Part shown: one piece after another, positions 24,073-33,226 of the stretch
Layout of the letters: every line of letters starts with the position of its first letter
Position numbering within the stretch: position 1 is the first letter of the stretch
NCBI GenBank assembly: GCA_013202335.1
Contig: JABMQR010000048.1
Location: 1-48,238 of the forward strand
Length of the DNA: 48,238 nucleotides
Reading direction: 5' to 3'
DNA from: Bacteroidota bacterium
GTDB taxonomy: Bacteria > Spirochaetota > Spirochaetia > JABMQR01
Position numbers and translations under genes: made by a program
The notes under the pieces: model-generated
What the model saw: the letters and a program-made list of their open reading frames with translations, nothing else
What the model was told of the DNA's origin: nothing
The model's database searches: none

Positions 24073-25614
24073 TTGGGTATTGTCTATTTATTTCAGGAAT
24101 TTATTAAACTTATAACTCTGTCGGATTTACTTTATTGTTTTATTGCAGTTCAGCTGGGAATAATTTTTGGGATGCTTCCCGGGTTAACTGCAACAGTTGG
24201 TATAGCGATTCTTACTGCACTGACATTTAAATGGGATTCAGGAAATGCCATACTGGTACTTATTGGAATTTATGTGGGAGCAATTTACGGCGGAAGCCGA
24301 ACCGCAATCCTTCTGAATATTCCCGGAACACCGGCAAGTGCCGCCACCTGTCTGGATGGGTATCCTTTATCAAAAACAGGTAAGGCTTCGGAAGCACTGG
24401 GATTGGCAACAACTTCCTCTTTTCTCGGTTCTATGGTAGGGCTTGTTGCTTTGGCATTTCTTACTCCATTACTGGCAAATATGGCACTAAAATTTAAATC
24501 ATATGAAATCTTTTGGCTGGCTATTTTTGGAGTAACTATTTGTGGAAACCTTACCGCTGCAAAAGATCCACTCAAAGGATGGATTTCAGGGATTTTAGGT
24601 ATTCTCCTATCGTTTGTCGGGATGGAAGCAATTCAGGGTTATCGGCGGTTTACTTTCGGAGTTTCAGAGTTAATGTCCGGGTTCAGTATTATTCCGGTTC
24701 TTGTCGGTACATATGCACTGGTTGAAATTCTCAGTAATCTTTCTGATTCCAATACTCCCGGTGTAGTAGCACAGGTAGGAAGGGTATTACCGCGATTTAA
24801 GGATATACTAAAGAATTGGGTTAACATAATCCGTTCCGGACTTATTGGAGTTTTAGTAGGGATAATTCCAGGAGTAGGAGAGAATATTGGTTCTTATGTT
24901 GCCTACGACTTTGCAAAACGGGCAAGCAAGAAACCTGAGATGTTTGGGAAAGGATCAATTGAGGGTTTGATTGCATCTGAAACTGCAAACAATGCTGTTG
25001 TTGGTGGTGCTTTGGTACCGGTTCTCTCATTGGCTATACCGGGAAGTCCCCCGGCCGCGGTATTATTAGCTGCACTATTTCTTCATAATGTAAGACCCGG
25101 GCCGCTTTTGATGATAGAACAGCCAATGTATATTTATACTTTTAGTGCAATGTTTGGTCTTGCCACAATCGCGATGTTTATTTTGGGATTAGCGATTGTA
25201 AAACCAATGCTGCATATACTGCGTATCAAGAGAACAATTCTTATGCCTATAGTTTTTGTTTTATGTATGGTTGGTACCTATGCAATTTCCGGCCGTCTCT
25301 TTGACATCGTAGTTATGATCTGCTTTGGGGCATTAGGATTTGCGATGAGAAAACTTGGGTTTACAGAAGCTCCACTTGTACTGGGTATAATTCTTGGTCC
25401 GATGGTTGATGAGAATCTGAGACGCGGATTAATTTTATCAAGCGGCAGCATAGCCCCATTTTTTGGTTCAGTAATTTCAATACTGTTGATAATAGCTGTA
25501 TTTTTCACTCTTTTTGGTAGAACGAAACTTATTAGCTATGCACTTAGAACTCTATTTAAGCCTCTGGTGTTCCTTTCCAATGCAACTAAACAGCGATTTA
25601 AGGGAAAAAAATGA
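24073..25614 (+). CDS. tctA: Tripartite tricarboxylate transporter, large membrane subunit TctA
   Basis: A 513-residue integral membrane protein with 10-12 helices. The two conserved TctA loops are clear: GMLPGLTATVGIAILTALTF near the N-terminus, followed by IYVGAIYGGSRTAILLNIPGTPASAATCLDGYP, and a second GIIPGVGENIGSYVAYDFAKRASKKPEMFGKGSIEGLIASETANNA with LAIPGSPPAAVLLAALFLHNVRPGP. It forms the translocation path of the importer. The start is TTG 24073, preceded by AGAGG. Its stop overlaps the next gene's ATG (ATGA). Confidence 0.95.
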   Translation: MGIVYLFQEFIKLITLSDLLYCFIAVQLGIIFGMLPGLTATVGIAILTALTFKWDSGNAILVLIGIYVGAIYGGSRTAILLNIPGTPASAATCLDGYPLSKTGKASEALGLATTSSFLGSMVGLVALAFLTPLLANMALKFKSYEIFWLAIFGVTICGNLTAAKDPLKGWISGILGILLSFVGMEAIQGYRRFTFGVSELMSGFSIIPVLVGTYALVEILSNLSDSNTPGVVAQVGRVLPRFKDILKNWVNIIRSGLIGVLVGIIPGVGENIGSYVAYDFAKRASKKPEMFGKGSIEGLIASETANNAVVGGALVPVLSLAIPGSPPAAVLLAALFLHNVRPGPLLMIEQPMYIYTFSAMFGLATIAMFILGLAIVKPMLHILRIKRTILMPIVFVLCMVGTYAISGRLFDIVVMICFGALGFAMRKLGFTEAPLVLGIILGPMVDENLRRGLILSSGSIAPFFGSVISILLIIAVFFTLFGRTKLISYALRTLFKPLVFLSNATKQRFKGKK

Positions 25615-26513
25615 AAACAGCGCTTTTTTCTGTAAGTTATGCTGGGTTGTGGGGGCAGCACTATCTAAAAGCTGATGAATTTATCTATAAAGCTGCTGCT
25701 CTCGGGTATGATGGGGTATTGTTAATGGCAAAGGAACCACATCTTTTCCCATCAAATGTTCAGGATACTATGATGTTAAAGGTTGAGGAAGCACTGAGCA
25801 AAACAGGAATTGAGTTGGTTGGTCTTGCGGCATATAATGATTTCCTTATGCCTTCTCCACTGGAAATACCAGTGCTGGATTTTCAGCTTTCCTATATCAG
25901 ACAATGTTGTGAAATGACTGCCAGTTTAAAGGGTGAGCTTGTCAGGATATTTACCGGGTATCGCTACCCGGATAGTTCAGAAGGGGAGTCCTGGAGAAAA
26001 ATTGTAGCATCTCTGCGTATCTGCGGGGATATTGCAGGTGAATATGGTATTCATATTGCTGTGCAGAATCATCATGATATAGCTGTAGGATCAGAAGAAA
26101 TGCTATTGCTGATCAATGAGGTCAATCATCCATTTGTCTCAGCTGGATATGATGCATGGTCACCTTTTCTAAGAAAAGAAAATATTCAGGAGGGTGCTGG
26201 AAAAATGGCTGAAAAGGCAATTATGACCATTGCAGCAAATTATAAAGTGTATCCGCGATACACATACCATCCTGAGAATGTGAATTATTCAAGGGTTTTT
26301 CCAGATACCGTAAGGGCTGTACCAATGAACCAGGGTGATATTGACTATGATACTTTTTTGTTAGAACTGGAGAGCAACAGATTTACCGGTTGGGTTGTCT
26401 ATGAAATGTGTTCTCCGATTTTAGGGGGCGGATCCGAAGAGAATCTTGACAAATATGCAGATATTTTTCTCAAATATATGTCAAAATTCAGCAGAAGGAG
26501 TGTGAATCTATGA
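25611..26513 (+). CDS. Sugar phosphate isomerase/epimerase-like TIM barrel (second of three)
   Basis: A 300-residue xylose isomerase-like protein. The barrel strands end in candidate metal residues: IHIAVQNHHD, VSAGYDAWSPFL and GWVVYEMCSPILGG. The segment RIFTGYRYPD is typical of the family. It is coupled by ATGA overlap to tctA before it and to the oxidoreductase after it. Such TIM-barrel and Gfo/Idh pairs occur in sugar-inversion and 3-keto-glycoside cleavage pathways, so it may act on the keto product of its neighbour. Confidence 0.82.
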   Translation: MKTALFSVSYAGLWGQHYLKADEFIYKAAALGYDGVLLMAKEPHLFPSNVQDTMMLKVEEALSKTGIELVGLAAYNDFLMPSPLEIPVLDFQLSYIRQCCEMTASLKGELVRIFTGYRYPDSSEGESWRKIVASLRICGDIAGEYGIHIAVQNHHDIAVGSEEMLLLINEVNHPFVSAGYDAWSPFLRKENIQEGAGKMAEKAIMTIAANYKVYPRYTYHPENVNYSRVFPDTVRAVPMNQGDIDYDTFLLELESNRFTGWVVYEMCSPILGGGSEENLDKYADIFLKYMSKFSRRSVNL

Positions 26514-27562
26514 TCTATGGATTCGGAATTATTGGTGTTGGAATGATTGCTGAAATGCATGCCAAAGCAATAAATGAACTTGAATCGGGAAAACTTGTTG
26601 CCTGTTTTGATAAAAATGAGAATCGTGCAAAAGATTTTGCCGCTCAATATGGAGGAACTTCATATACAAATCTAGATGAATTCCTGGCACACAACGGATT
26701 AGATATAGTAACAGTTTGTACCCCGTCAGGTATTCACTTTGAAGGGGCATTTGCTGCTGCAAGTGCAGGTAAACATATTATTGTGGAAAAGCCTTTAGAG
26801 ATAACTATTGAACGATGTGATGAACTGATTCAAGCAGCTGAAACCAATGGGGTACTTCTTTCTGGAATTTTCCCATCACGGTTCCATTCAGCAGTTCAGG
26901 AGATAAAGAAGGCACTTATTGCCGGCAGATTCGGGAAAATTGTTCTTGCGGATGCATATGTAAAATGGTTTCGTACACAGGAGTATTTTGACGTTAGCGA
27001 TTGGAAAGGTACCTGGGCTATGGATGGCGGCGGAGCTCTTATGAATCAATCAATTCATGCAATTGATCTTCTTCAATGGTTTATGGGACCGGTTTCCGAA
27101 GTTTTTTCATTTACCGATACTCTCGCTCATGAGAGAATTGAAGTTGAGGATACAGCGGCAGCTGTGCTGCGGTTTGAAAATGGAGCAATTGGGGTAATTG
27201 AGGGGACTACAAGTGCATATCCTGGATTTTTAAAGAAAATAGAGATTTCCGGATCAACAGGATCTATTGTTCTGGAGGAAGAGGATATTCTGGTTTGGAA
27301 ATTTGTTGATGAACAGCCTGGAGATGAGCTGATTCGGAAAAAATATTCCCGGAAAACACTAACTGGTGGAGGAGCTTCAGATCCTACTGCCATTGGATTT
27401 CATGGACACCAATATCAGTTCTCTAATATGATTGAAGCAATTGAGAAAGGGACACCTCTTCTCATTGATGGTTTCGAGGCAAGGAAAGCTGTTGAGATAA
27501 TTCAGGGTATATATAGAAGTTCATCCAGCGGTAGTCCGGTTTCTCTCCCTTTAAGCTATTAA
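26510..27562 (+). CDS. Gfo/Idh/MocA family NAD(P)-dependent oxidoreductase
   Basis: A 350-residue two-domain dehydrogenase. The N-terminal Rossmann fold has GFGIIGVGMIAEMHAKAI, and the conserved EKPLEIT carries the catalytic-site Lys. The C-terminal half has the family pattern GGGALMNQSIHAIDLLQWFMG, where the His is the usual substrate-site residue. Members oxidise a ring hydroxyl of sugars, inositols or amino sugars. It overlaps the preceding TIM-barrel gene by ATGA and is followed after 55 nt by another, which suggests oxidation followed by isomerisation or elimination. Confidence 0.92.
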   Translation: MIYGFGIIGVGMIAEMHAKAINELESGKLVACFDKNENRAKDFAAQYGGTSYTNLDEFLAHNGLDIVTVCTPSGIHFEGAFAAASAGKHIIVEKPLEITIERCDELIQAAETNGVLLSGIFPSRFHSAVQEIKKALIAGRFGKIVLADAYVKWFRTQEYFDVSDWKGTWAMDGGGALMNQSIHAIDLLQWFMGPVSEVFSFTDTLAHERIEVEDTAAAVLRFENGAIGVIEGTTSAYPGFLKKIEISGSTGSIVLEEEDILVWKFVDEQPGDELIRKKYSRKTLTGGGASDPTAIGFHGHQYQFSNMIEAIEKGTPLLIDGFEARKAVEIIQGIYRSSSSGSPVSLPLSY

Positions 27563-27617
27563 AATTACTTTTGATAATTTATTTTTTTAATTTCTCATGA
27601 ATTGACAGGAGGCTAAT

Positions 27618-28517
27618 ATGAGGTTGGCAGGATTTACCGATGAAGCAGCAGTTGATATCAGAAAGCAAATTGCAGCAGTAAAAGAGCTGGGGTGGAGTGC
27701 TGTTGAACTTCGATTAGTTAATGGAAAAAACTTTCATGAATTACATGAAGAAGAATTATATGAATTAAGGGATTTACTGAAAGGTGAGGGTGTTGAAATT
27801 TGTGCGTTGGGATCAACAATTGCAAATTGGGGACAATCCATACATACTCCCTTTGAAGAAACCAAAAATGTATTACAGCGAACTATCTCCTCTATGAGAC
27901 AGCTGGAAATAGAGTTTGTCAGAATTATGAGTTTTGCCGTGGAACTTGATAAACAGGGAAAGGCTCTGGAGGATCAACACGAACAGGAACGTTTCAGGCG
28001 CCTGAGGTATATTTGCGATTGCTTTTTGGATGCCGGGATGATTCCGGTTCATGAGAACTGCCATACCTATGGGGGAATGAGTTGGGAACACTCACTTCGT
28101 TTAATTGATAAGGTTCCCGGGTTGAAGTTGGTATATGACACCGGAAATCCACCGCTGACTCCTGACTTTAGAAAAAAATTTCCTTACACTATGCAGGACT
28201 CTTGGGATTTCTATCAACAGATTAAAGAGCATATAGTTCACATACATATTAAAGACTCTATTTATGACAAAGTTAATGGACAGGAAATATATACGTATCC
28301 CGGGGAGGGTGAAGGCGAAGTACTACGCATTGTTACAGATCTTATTTCCCGAGGTTATGATGGTACGTTTAGTATAGAACCCCATATGGCAGTAGTGTTT
28401 CACGATGATGCAGTACAGTCTGATGACCAAATCCGTTATGATAATTTTATATCATATGGAAAGAGTTTTGAGCTGCTGCTTCTGGAAGCAATTCACAAGG
28501 TGGATCAAAGTATATGA
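27618..28517 (+). CDS. Sugar phosphate isomerase/epimerase-like TIM barrel (third of three)
   Basis: A 299-residue xylose isomerase-like protein with a strong ribosome site (AGGAGG, 8 nt). Candidate metal ligands lie in IPVHENCHTYGG (Glu), LVYDTGNPP (Asp), HIHIKDS (His) and FSIEPHMAVV (Glu). This set is closer to the classical epimerase/isomerase arrangement than that of the second paralogue. It overlaps nagA by ATGA, so it is probably produced in step with amino-sugar deacetylation. Confidence 0.83.
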   Translation: MRLAGFTDEAAVDIRKQIAAVKELGWSAVELRLVNGKNFHELHEEELYELRDLLKGEGVEICALGSTIANWGQSIHTPFEETKNVLQRTISSMRQLEIEFVRIMSFAVELDKQGKALEDQHEQERFRRLRYICDCFLDAGMIPVHENCHTYGGMSWEHSLRLIDKVPGLKLVYDTGNPPLTPDFRKKFPYTMQDSWDFYQQIKEHIVHIHIKDSIYDKVNGQEIYTYPGEGEGEVLRIVTDLISRGYDGTFSIEPHMAVVFHDDAVQSDDQIRYDNFISYGKSFELLLLEAIHKVDQSI

Positions 28518-29662
28518 TACTCATTGGAAAATCACTGATCTCACAAAACAGCATAGAGGTCAGTATAAGTGATTCCTCTATTTCCTCTCTAGTTACCCGT
28601 GAAAATGATTTATCAGAACACATAATTTTACCCGGATTTTTGGATATTCAGGTGAACGGCTGCTGTGGGATTGACTACAGCAGCGAATTATTGGAAGTGA
28701 AAGATATTCTTACTGTGGTGAAAACTCTTGCAAAGAGAGGGACTACAAGACATCTTCCAACGATAGTAACAAACAGCCACGATCGTGTTTCCACTAATTT
28801 AAAGTGTATAGCTGAAGCGCTGAGTCAATTGCCTTTATTACAGGAAGCAATACCGGGTATTCACCTTGAAGGTCCGTATATATCTTCAGAAGTGGGTCCC
28901 AGGGGTGCCCATAATCCGGAATATATAAGAGATCCTAACTTTGAAGAGTTAACTGCATGGCAGGAAGCTTCCCGGGGAGCAATTCGTATGATAACTTTAG
29001 CCCCTGAAAGGAAGGGAGCTCTGGATTTCATTGAGCAGTGCTCGGGACAGGGAATACTGGTCGCTATTGGGCATACTGCTGCAGATCCGGGTCTTATTCG
29101 TGAGGCAGTTGCAGCCGGAGCCCGTTTATCAACACATCTGGGTAATGGCAGCCACAGTAAATTGCCCAGGTTGGAGAATTATCTCTGGGAGCAGTTAGCA
29201 GCTGATGAATTGTACGCAAGCATAATCTGTGATGGATTTCACACTCCTCCTTCCTTTATTAAAACTGTTTTTCGGACAAAACCTACGAAAAAAATAATCC
29301 TTATCAGTGATGTTACGGCACTCGCAGGGAAACCGCCGGGTTTTTATGATTGGGGAAGCATGCAGGTAAAGGTTGAAGAGAGTGGGAGAATTGGACTTGT
29401 CGGAACACCATTTCTTGCAGGAGCAGGACATGATCTATATCATGGAATTCATTATCTGCAATCCTGTCTGGGGTATGATCTTCGGTCACTTGTAGAAATG
29501 TGTACAATTAATCCTGCAGAGATGCTTAAACTTCCCCGAATATCACCGGAACCGAGGCTGGGTGGGTTTGCAAATCTTTCACTATGCCGATGGGATAAGA
29601 ATAGTAACTTACTGGAGTTTAAAACGGTGGTTCTAGGTAACACTGTTCTCTATCAACAATAA
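28514..29662 (+). CDS. nagA: N-acetylglucosamine-6-phosphate deacetylase
   Basis: Amidohydrolase of 382 residues that removes acetate from N-acetylglucosamine 6-phosphate or a close relative. The N-terminal metal region reads PGFLDIQVNGCCGIDY, the variant without HxH also seen in Escherichia coli NagA (Gln/Asn in place of His). The metal Glu is in HLEGPYIS, the His ligands are in GHTAADPG and STHLGNGSHS, and the catalytic Asp is in LISDVTAL. The released acetate could enter the acetate pool handled by AckA. No NagK kinase or PTS lies nearby, so how the 6-phosphate would form is open; this enzyme may act on a different N-acetyl compound. Confidence 0.9.
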   Translation: MILIGKSLISQNSIEVSISDSSISSLVTRENDLSEHIILPGFLDIQVNGCCGIDYSSELLEVKDILTVVKTLAKRGTTRHLPTIVTNSHDRVSTNLKCIAEALSQLPLLQEAIPGIHLEGPYISSEVGPRGAHNPEYIRDPNFEELTAWQEASRGAIRMITLAPERKGALDFIEQCSGQGILVAIGHTAADPGLIREAVAAGARLSTHLGNGSHSKLPRLENYLWEQLAADELYASIICDGFHTPPSFIKTVFRTKPTKKIILISDVTALAGKPPGFYDWGSMQVKVEESGRIGLVGTPFLAGAGHDLYHGIHYLQSCLGYDLRSLVEMCTINPAEMLKLPRISPEPRLGGFANLSLCRWDKNSNLLEFKTVVLGNTVLYQQ

Positions 29663-29691
29663 TTAGAAATACATTTTTAGGAGCTGTAGGT

Positions 29692-30456
29692 ATGATTTGG
29701 TCAGGTTCATTTGAACAGGTGTTTGTTGAAGTACATGAGAATAGAAAGTTTATGGGAAAAGCCGCTGCAGAGAGAGCGGCTGATATTATCAATAAAGTAA
29801 TACTGAAAAAAGGTTCAGTAAATATTATTTTTGCAGCAGCTCCCTCACAAAATGAGTTTCTTGAATCACTTACTAAAAATTCTGAGATACAATGGGAATT
29901 TGTTAACGGCTTTCACATGGATGAATATTTAGGTTTGCCTTCCAATGCTCCTCAGGGGTTTGGTAATTTTCTCCGCGATCGGTTATTCGATAAGGTTCCA
30001 TTCGGATCTGTTCATTATATAGATTCGCAGGCTAATAATCCTGAAGAAGAGTGTCGAAGATATAATGGTCTATTACAGGAATATCCGGTAGATCTTGTCT
30101 GTATGGGAATTGGAGAGAATGGACATCTTGCTTTTAATGATCCGCATTCAGCAAAATTTGATGATTCTGAGAGTGTGAAGATCGTAACGTTGGATTTTGC
30201 ATGTCGAAGGCAGCAAGTTAATGATGGCTGTTTTTCAACATTGAGTGATGTACCGGATCTGGCAATTACCCTGACAATTCCAGCTCTTACCGCAGCCGAA
30301 AAATTACTCTGTGTTGTTCCTGGTTTGTTAAAAGCGCCAGCCGTAAAGACTGCTTTACTGGAGCCGGTACAAATATCCTGTCCCGCTTCAATAATTAGAA
30401 GACATCCATCCGCGAATCTCTATCTTGATGCTGAAAGTGGACATTTTCTGGGATAG
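29692..30456 (+). CDS. nagB: Glucosamine-6-phosphate deaminase-like protein
   Basis: A 254-residue NagB/6-phosphogluconolactonase-fold protein. It has GFHMDEYLGL, with the Asp that serves as base in NagB, and MGIGENGHLAFNDP, with the His/Glu pair of the ring-opening step. NagB would convert glucosamine 6-phosphate to fructose 6-phosphate and ammonia. It ends with a SIIRRHPSANLYLD segment common to a NagB-like subfamily. AGGAGC lies 7 nt before the ATG. It closes the operon. Only 30 nt separate its stop from the convergent gene, with a weak AGCT hairpin and a T-run at 30461-30472 that might terminate both. Confidence 0.85.
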   Translation: MIWSGSFEQVFVEVHENRKFMGKAAAERAADIINKVILKKGSVNIIFAAAPSQNEFLESLTKNSEIQWEFVNGFHMDEYLGLPSNAPQGFGNFLRDRLFDKVPFGSVHYIDSQANNPEEECRRYNGLLQEYPVDLVCMGIGENGHLAFNDPHSAKFDDSESVKIVTLDFACRRQQVNDGCFSTLSDVPDLAITLTIPALTAAEKLLCVVPGLLKAPAVKTALLEPVQISCPASIIRRHPSANLYLDAESGHFLG

Positions 30457-30486
30457 GAGCTGTTTTTTTAGCTGAAAACATTTGCA

Positions 30487-31251
30487 CTAGACATAGATTT
30501 TGCGGCCAAACTCTTTGAGAATTTTATCTGCATTATGCCAATCCGGCATAAACGAGTCCAGCAGGGTATAAAAACGTGCATTATGTGACGATTCAAGTAA
30601 ATGTGTTAATTCATGAACAAGTATATATTCAAGGCAGATGACAGGCCGTTTTATCAGCTCCAGACTTAACCATATTCGTTTTTTTACAGGATTGCATGAT
30701 CCCCAACGGGTTTTCATCCTTTTTACACCCCATTCAAGGGCATGTACACCCAATACAGGTTCCCATGAAGCAAGCAGCCCGGGTATCAGCTCCTTCAATC
30801 TTTGCCGATACCATTCAATAAGTATTTTTTCCACCTGTTCAGCAGATGCTGTTTCATTAATCTGAATCTCTATATTTAATCCATCATGCAGCCTGACGCT
30901 GTTTTTACCAACAAGTTCAGTAATCAGTAAGGTATAAGATTGCCCCAGAAAATAGTGTTTTTCACCATTTATATATTCTGGATTCATTATCGGCTTTTGT
31001 GTTTGTACTTTAACGATCGCTTTCTCAATCCAGGGAAGTTTATGGGTGATGAATTTTTCTATTGTCTCCAGGCTGACATGCAGTGGGGCAGAGAGCTGCA
31101 GTTTCCCATCCGGAGGGCATATTCGCAGGTGGATATGCTTAATTTTTTTGCGGATAATTGAAACCGGATGTCCCGAGATTATTACCATTTTTACGGCCAA
31201 TGAATTCTTATTTCCGGATGCTGCCAACAGGATTTGTTTCATACATATCAT
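30487..31251 (-). CDS. DUF45/YgjP-like metal-dependent hydrolase
   Basis: A 254-residue protein with the zinc-metallopeptidase motif HELTHLLESSHNARFYTLLDSFMPDW near the C-terminus: HExxH, then a third His in the pattern HxxxF. The middle has the family's KRMKTRWGSCNPVKKRIWLSLELIKRP. DUF45 proteins resemble SprT/WLM peptidases, and some are associated with type I restriction loci, but no restriction gene is visible here. The start is uncertain: ATG 31251, 31242 and 31188 are all in frame without a convincing ribosome site. The conserved region begins just after the last of these. Confidence 0.83.
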   Translation of the reverse strand: MICMKQILLAASGNKNSLAVKMVIISGHPVSIIRKKIKHIHLRICPPDGKLQLSAPLHVSLETIEKFITHKLPWIEKAIVKVQTQKPIMNPEYINGEKHYFLGQSYTLLITELVGKNSVRLHDGLNIEIQINETASAEQVEKILIEWYRQRLKELIPGLLASWEPVLGVHALEWGVKRMKTRWGSCNPVKKRIWLSLELIKRPVICLEYILVHELTHLLESSHNARFYTLLDSFMPDWHNADKILKEFGRKIYV

Positions 31252-31358
31252 TGGTATCAGAGCCGTTGAAATAAATCAAGGACACAGGCAAATCACAACT
31301 GGAATCTTCCCTGTTCCACCGAAAACATGATAGTATTGCCCATCAAAGGAGCACACTA

Positions 31359-31718
31359 GTGGATATTGCAGCTATACAGAAGGAATTAAGAACGTTCGTT
31401 TCAGATCGCGACTGGGAGCAGTATCATACTCCAAAGAATCTTGTTTCAGCATTCGCGGTTGAGGCTGCTGAATTGCTGGAGATTTTCCAGTGGATGTCTG
31501 AGAGCGAGCAGGAAACCCTAAAAGAAAAGCATGAAACTCTGGAACATATTCAGGAAGAGCTTGCAGACTGTATGAACTATCTGCTTAGGTTTGCCGATGT
31601 TATGGATATTGATGTTGAAAAAGCACTCCGGGATAAAATTGGTAAAAACAAGAAAAAGTATCCGGTTGAATCAACCAAAGGAAAATATGTGAAGTATACT
31701 AAGAGGAAAGAGGGTTAA
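31359..31718 (+). CDS. MazG-like nucleotide pyrophosphohydrolase
   Basis: A 119-residue all-alpha NTP pyrophosphatase. The acidic metal-binding EVAAELLEIFQW-type motif appears as VEAAELLEIFQWM, with EELADCMNYLLRFAD as the second half. Members hydrolyse non-canonical or dCTP-type nucleotides to monophosphates. The start is GTG 31359, with AAAGGAG upstream. The stop overlaps the ATG of the sugar-acid kinase (TAATG), so the two are co-translated, although a functional link is not obvious. Confidence 0.87.
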   Translation: MDIAAIQKELRTFVSDRDWEQYHTPKNLVSAFAVEAAELLEIFQWMSESEQETLKEKHETLEHIQEELADCMNYLLRFADVMDIDVEKALRDKIGKNKKKYPVESTKGKYVKYTKRKEG

Positions 31719-33067
31719 TGGCAGATTCTCGTATAAATGGAGTGATGAAAAAAAGGGTCGGTGTTGTTGCAGATGATATCACCGGGTCTAATGATATAGG
31801 ACTCATGTTCACCAAAGGCGGTTATACTGCCGGAGTATTTCCTCTGACGCTCCTGAATGATACGTCTGCGTATATCCAGGATTTTGAGAATCTTGATGTT
31901 GTTATTATTGATACCGACAGCCGGTTTGATAAAGCGGCTGCTGCAGCTGCCAAAGTGCAGAGAGCCATGGGAATTCTGGAATCTGTTTCCTGTGATGTAT
32001 ATTTCAATAAAACCTGTTCTGTTTTTAGAGGGAACATAGGTGCTGAGTTTGATGCTATGCAGGATGCCCTTGGTATTAACTGCTCTATGGTTATTACCGG
32101 ATTCCCGCAAAATGGGCGAACCACGGTAGAGGGTATTCATTATGTGAATGGAACTCTGCTTAGCGAAACGCAGTTCAGGAATGATCCCATACATCCTATG
32201 AAGAAATCATCCTTAAAAGAGATTATTGCAGGGCAGTCCGGCAGAAAAATAAGTAACATAACCGTTTCTGTTTTGGATGATGGTATCGCTGCTGTTTCAG
32301 ATGAAATAAGAAGAATGAAGGATCAATCAGCCTATATAATATTTGATATCAGAGATCAGCATGATCTTGCTTTGGTAGCTGAAGCAGTAAAGGGTGAGAA
32401 GAATATATGCGGTAGTTCAGCGATTGCAGAGGAGCTGCCCAAAGCCTATAACGATGGAAATTCTTTAGCTCCGGCAGCAATACATCCGGATCAGAAGATC
32501 AAAGATAGATGCGGCGTACTTCTTATTGTCGGGAGCCTGACTGATCAGACCCGGGAACAGGTATCCCATATGAAGGAGACTGGCTGCGTTACGTTGGAGT
32601 TTCATACTGAGATTATTTTTGATCAGGAAAATTTGGGAAAAGAGATTCTGGAAATCGCTGAAAAGGCATCAGTAATACTAGCAAAAGGGCAGGATGTTCT
32701 GGTATATACATCACACACTCCTGCTAAGGTGGCTAATACTAAACTTATTGGTTCTGTGTATGGACTGACCGATGTCCTGACAGGAAAAATGATTTCCCGG
32801 TCACTTTTCAGAATTGCAGAGTTGGTGAAAATCCGTACCCATTTCAGGAAACTGGTGGTTGCCGGAGGTGATACCTCGGCAGCAGTGGCGGGTGGATTGA
32901 ATGTAAGAAAAATGATTATCGCCCGGGAAGTGGCTCCTGGTGTCCCCAATATGTTCGGTTATGCAGAGGATGAGGAACTGCTGCTTGTGCTGAAATCCGG
33001 GAGTTTTGGGAATAAGGAATTTTTGCAGAAAGCGGCTGATAGCTTACGGGCTATAGAAAAAGTATAA
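31718..33067 (+). CDS. Four-carbon acid sugar kinase family protein (DUF1537)
   Basis: A 449-residue kinase of the OtnK/DtnK family, whose known members phosphorylate D-erythronate or threonate at C4. The N-terminal half starts with the family's GVVADDITGSNDIGLMF. The C-terminal half has the nucleotide-binding LVVAGGDTSAAVAGGL. The usual partners (a PdxA2-type dehydrogenase, aldolase OtnC or isomerase OtnI) are absent. Instead an ABC importer, a RapZ homologue and an RpiR regulator follow, suggesting that the imported solute or its product is the kinase substrate. ATG 31718 is coupled to the previous gene, with AGAGG upstream; ATG 31745 is a second possibility. Confidence 0.87.
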   Translation: MADSRINGVMKKRVGVVADDITGSNDIGLMFTKGGYTAGVFPLTLLNDTSAYIQDFENLDVVIIDTDSRFDKAAAAAAKVQRAMGILESVSCDVYFNKTCSVFRGNIGAEFDAMQDALGINCSMVITGFPQNGRTTVEGIHYVNGTLLSETQFRNDPIHPMKKSSLKEIIAGQSGRKISNITVSVLDDGIAAVSDEIRRMKDQSAYIIFDIRDQHDLALVAEAVKGEKNICGSSAIAEELPKAYNDGNSLAPAAIHPDQKIKDRCGVLLIVGSLTDQTREQVSHMKETGCVTLEFHTEIIFDQENLGKEILEIAEKASVILAKGQDVLVYTSHTPAKVANTKLIGSVYGLTDVLTGKMISRSLFRIAELVKIRTHFRKLVVAGGDTSAAVAGGLNVRKMIIAREVAPGVPNMFGYAEDEELLLVLKSGSFGNKEFLQKAADSLRAIEKV

Positions 33068-33102
33068 TTTTCCGGCATCACTCACCTGTGGATTTTAATA
33101 AA

Positions 33103-33162
33103 GAAACAAAACTTCCAAAAATGAAACAAATGGTTGCAAATAGCAAAAAGCAGTGCTATACT
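33103..33162 (+). promoter_or_regulatory. Promoter of the ABC-RapZ-RpiR operon with upstream direct repeats
   Basis: TTGCAA (33134-33139), a 17-nt spacer and TATACT (33157-33162) form a good sigma70-type promoter 65 nt before the binding-protein ATG. Directly upstream, GAAACAAA occurs twice (33103-33110 and 33123-33130) with 20-bp periodicity, about two helical turns, which fits binding of a dimeric regulator next to the -35. The RpiR protein encoded in the same operon is the natural candidate. Confidence 0.65.
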
Positions 33163-33226
33163 GTATTAGCTATTTGGATTCCGTATGCAGAATAAAAACA
33201 CGGAATCATCTAACAGGAGGACTTTT

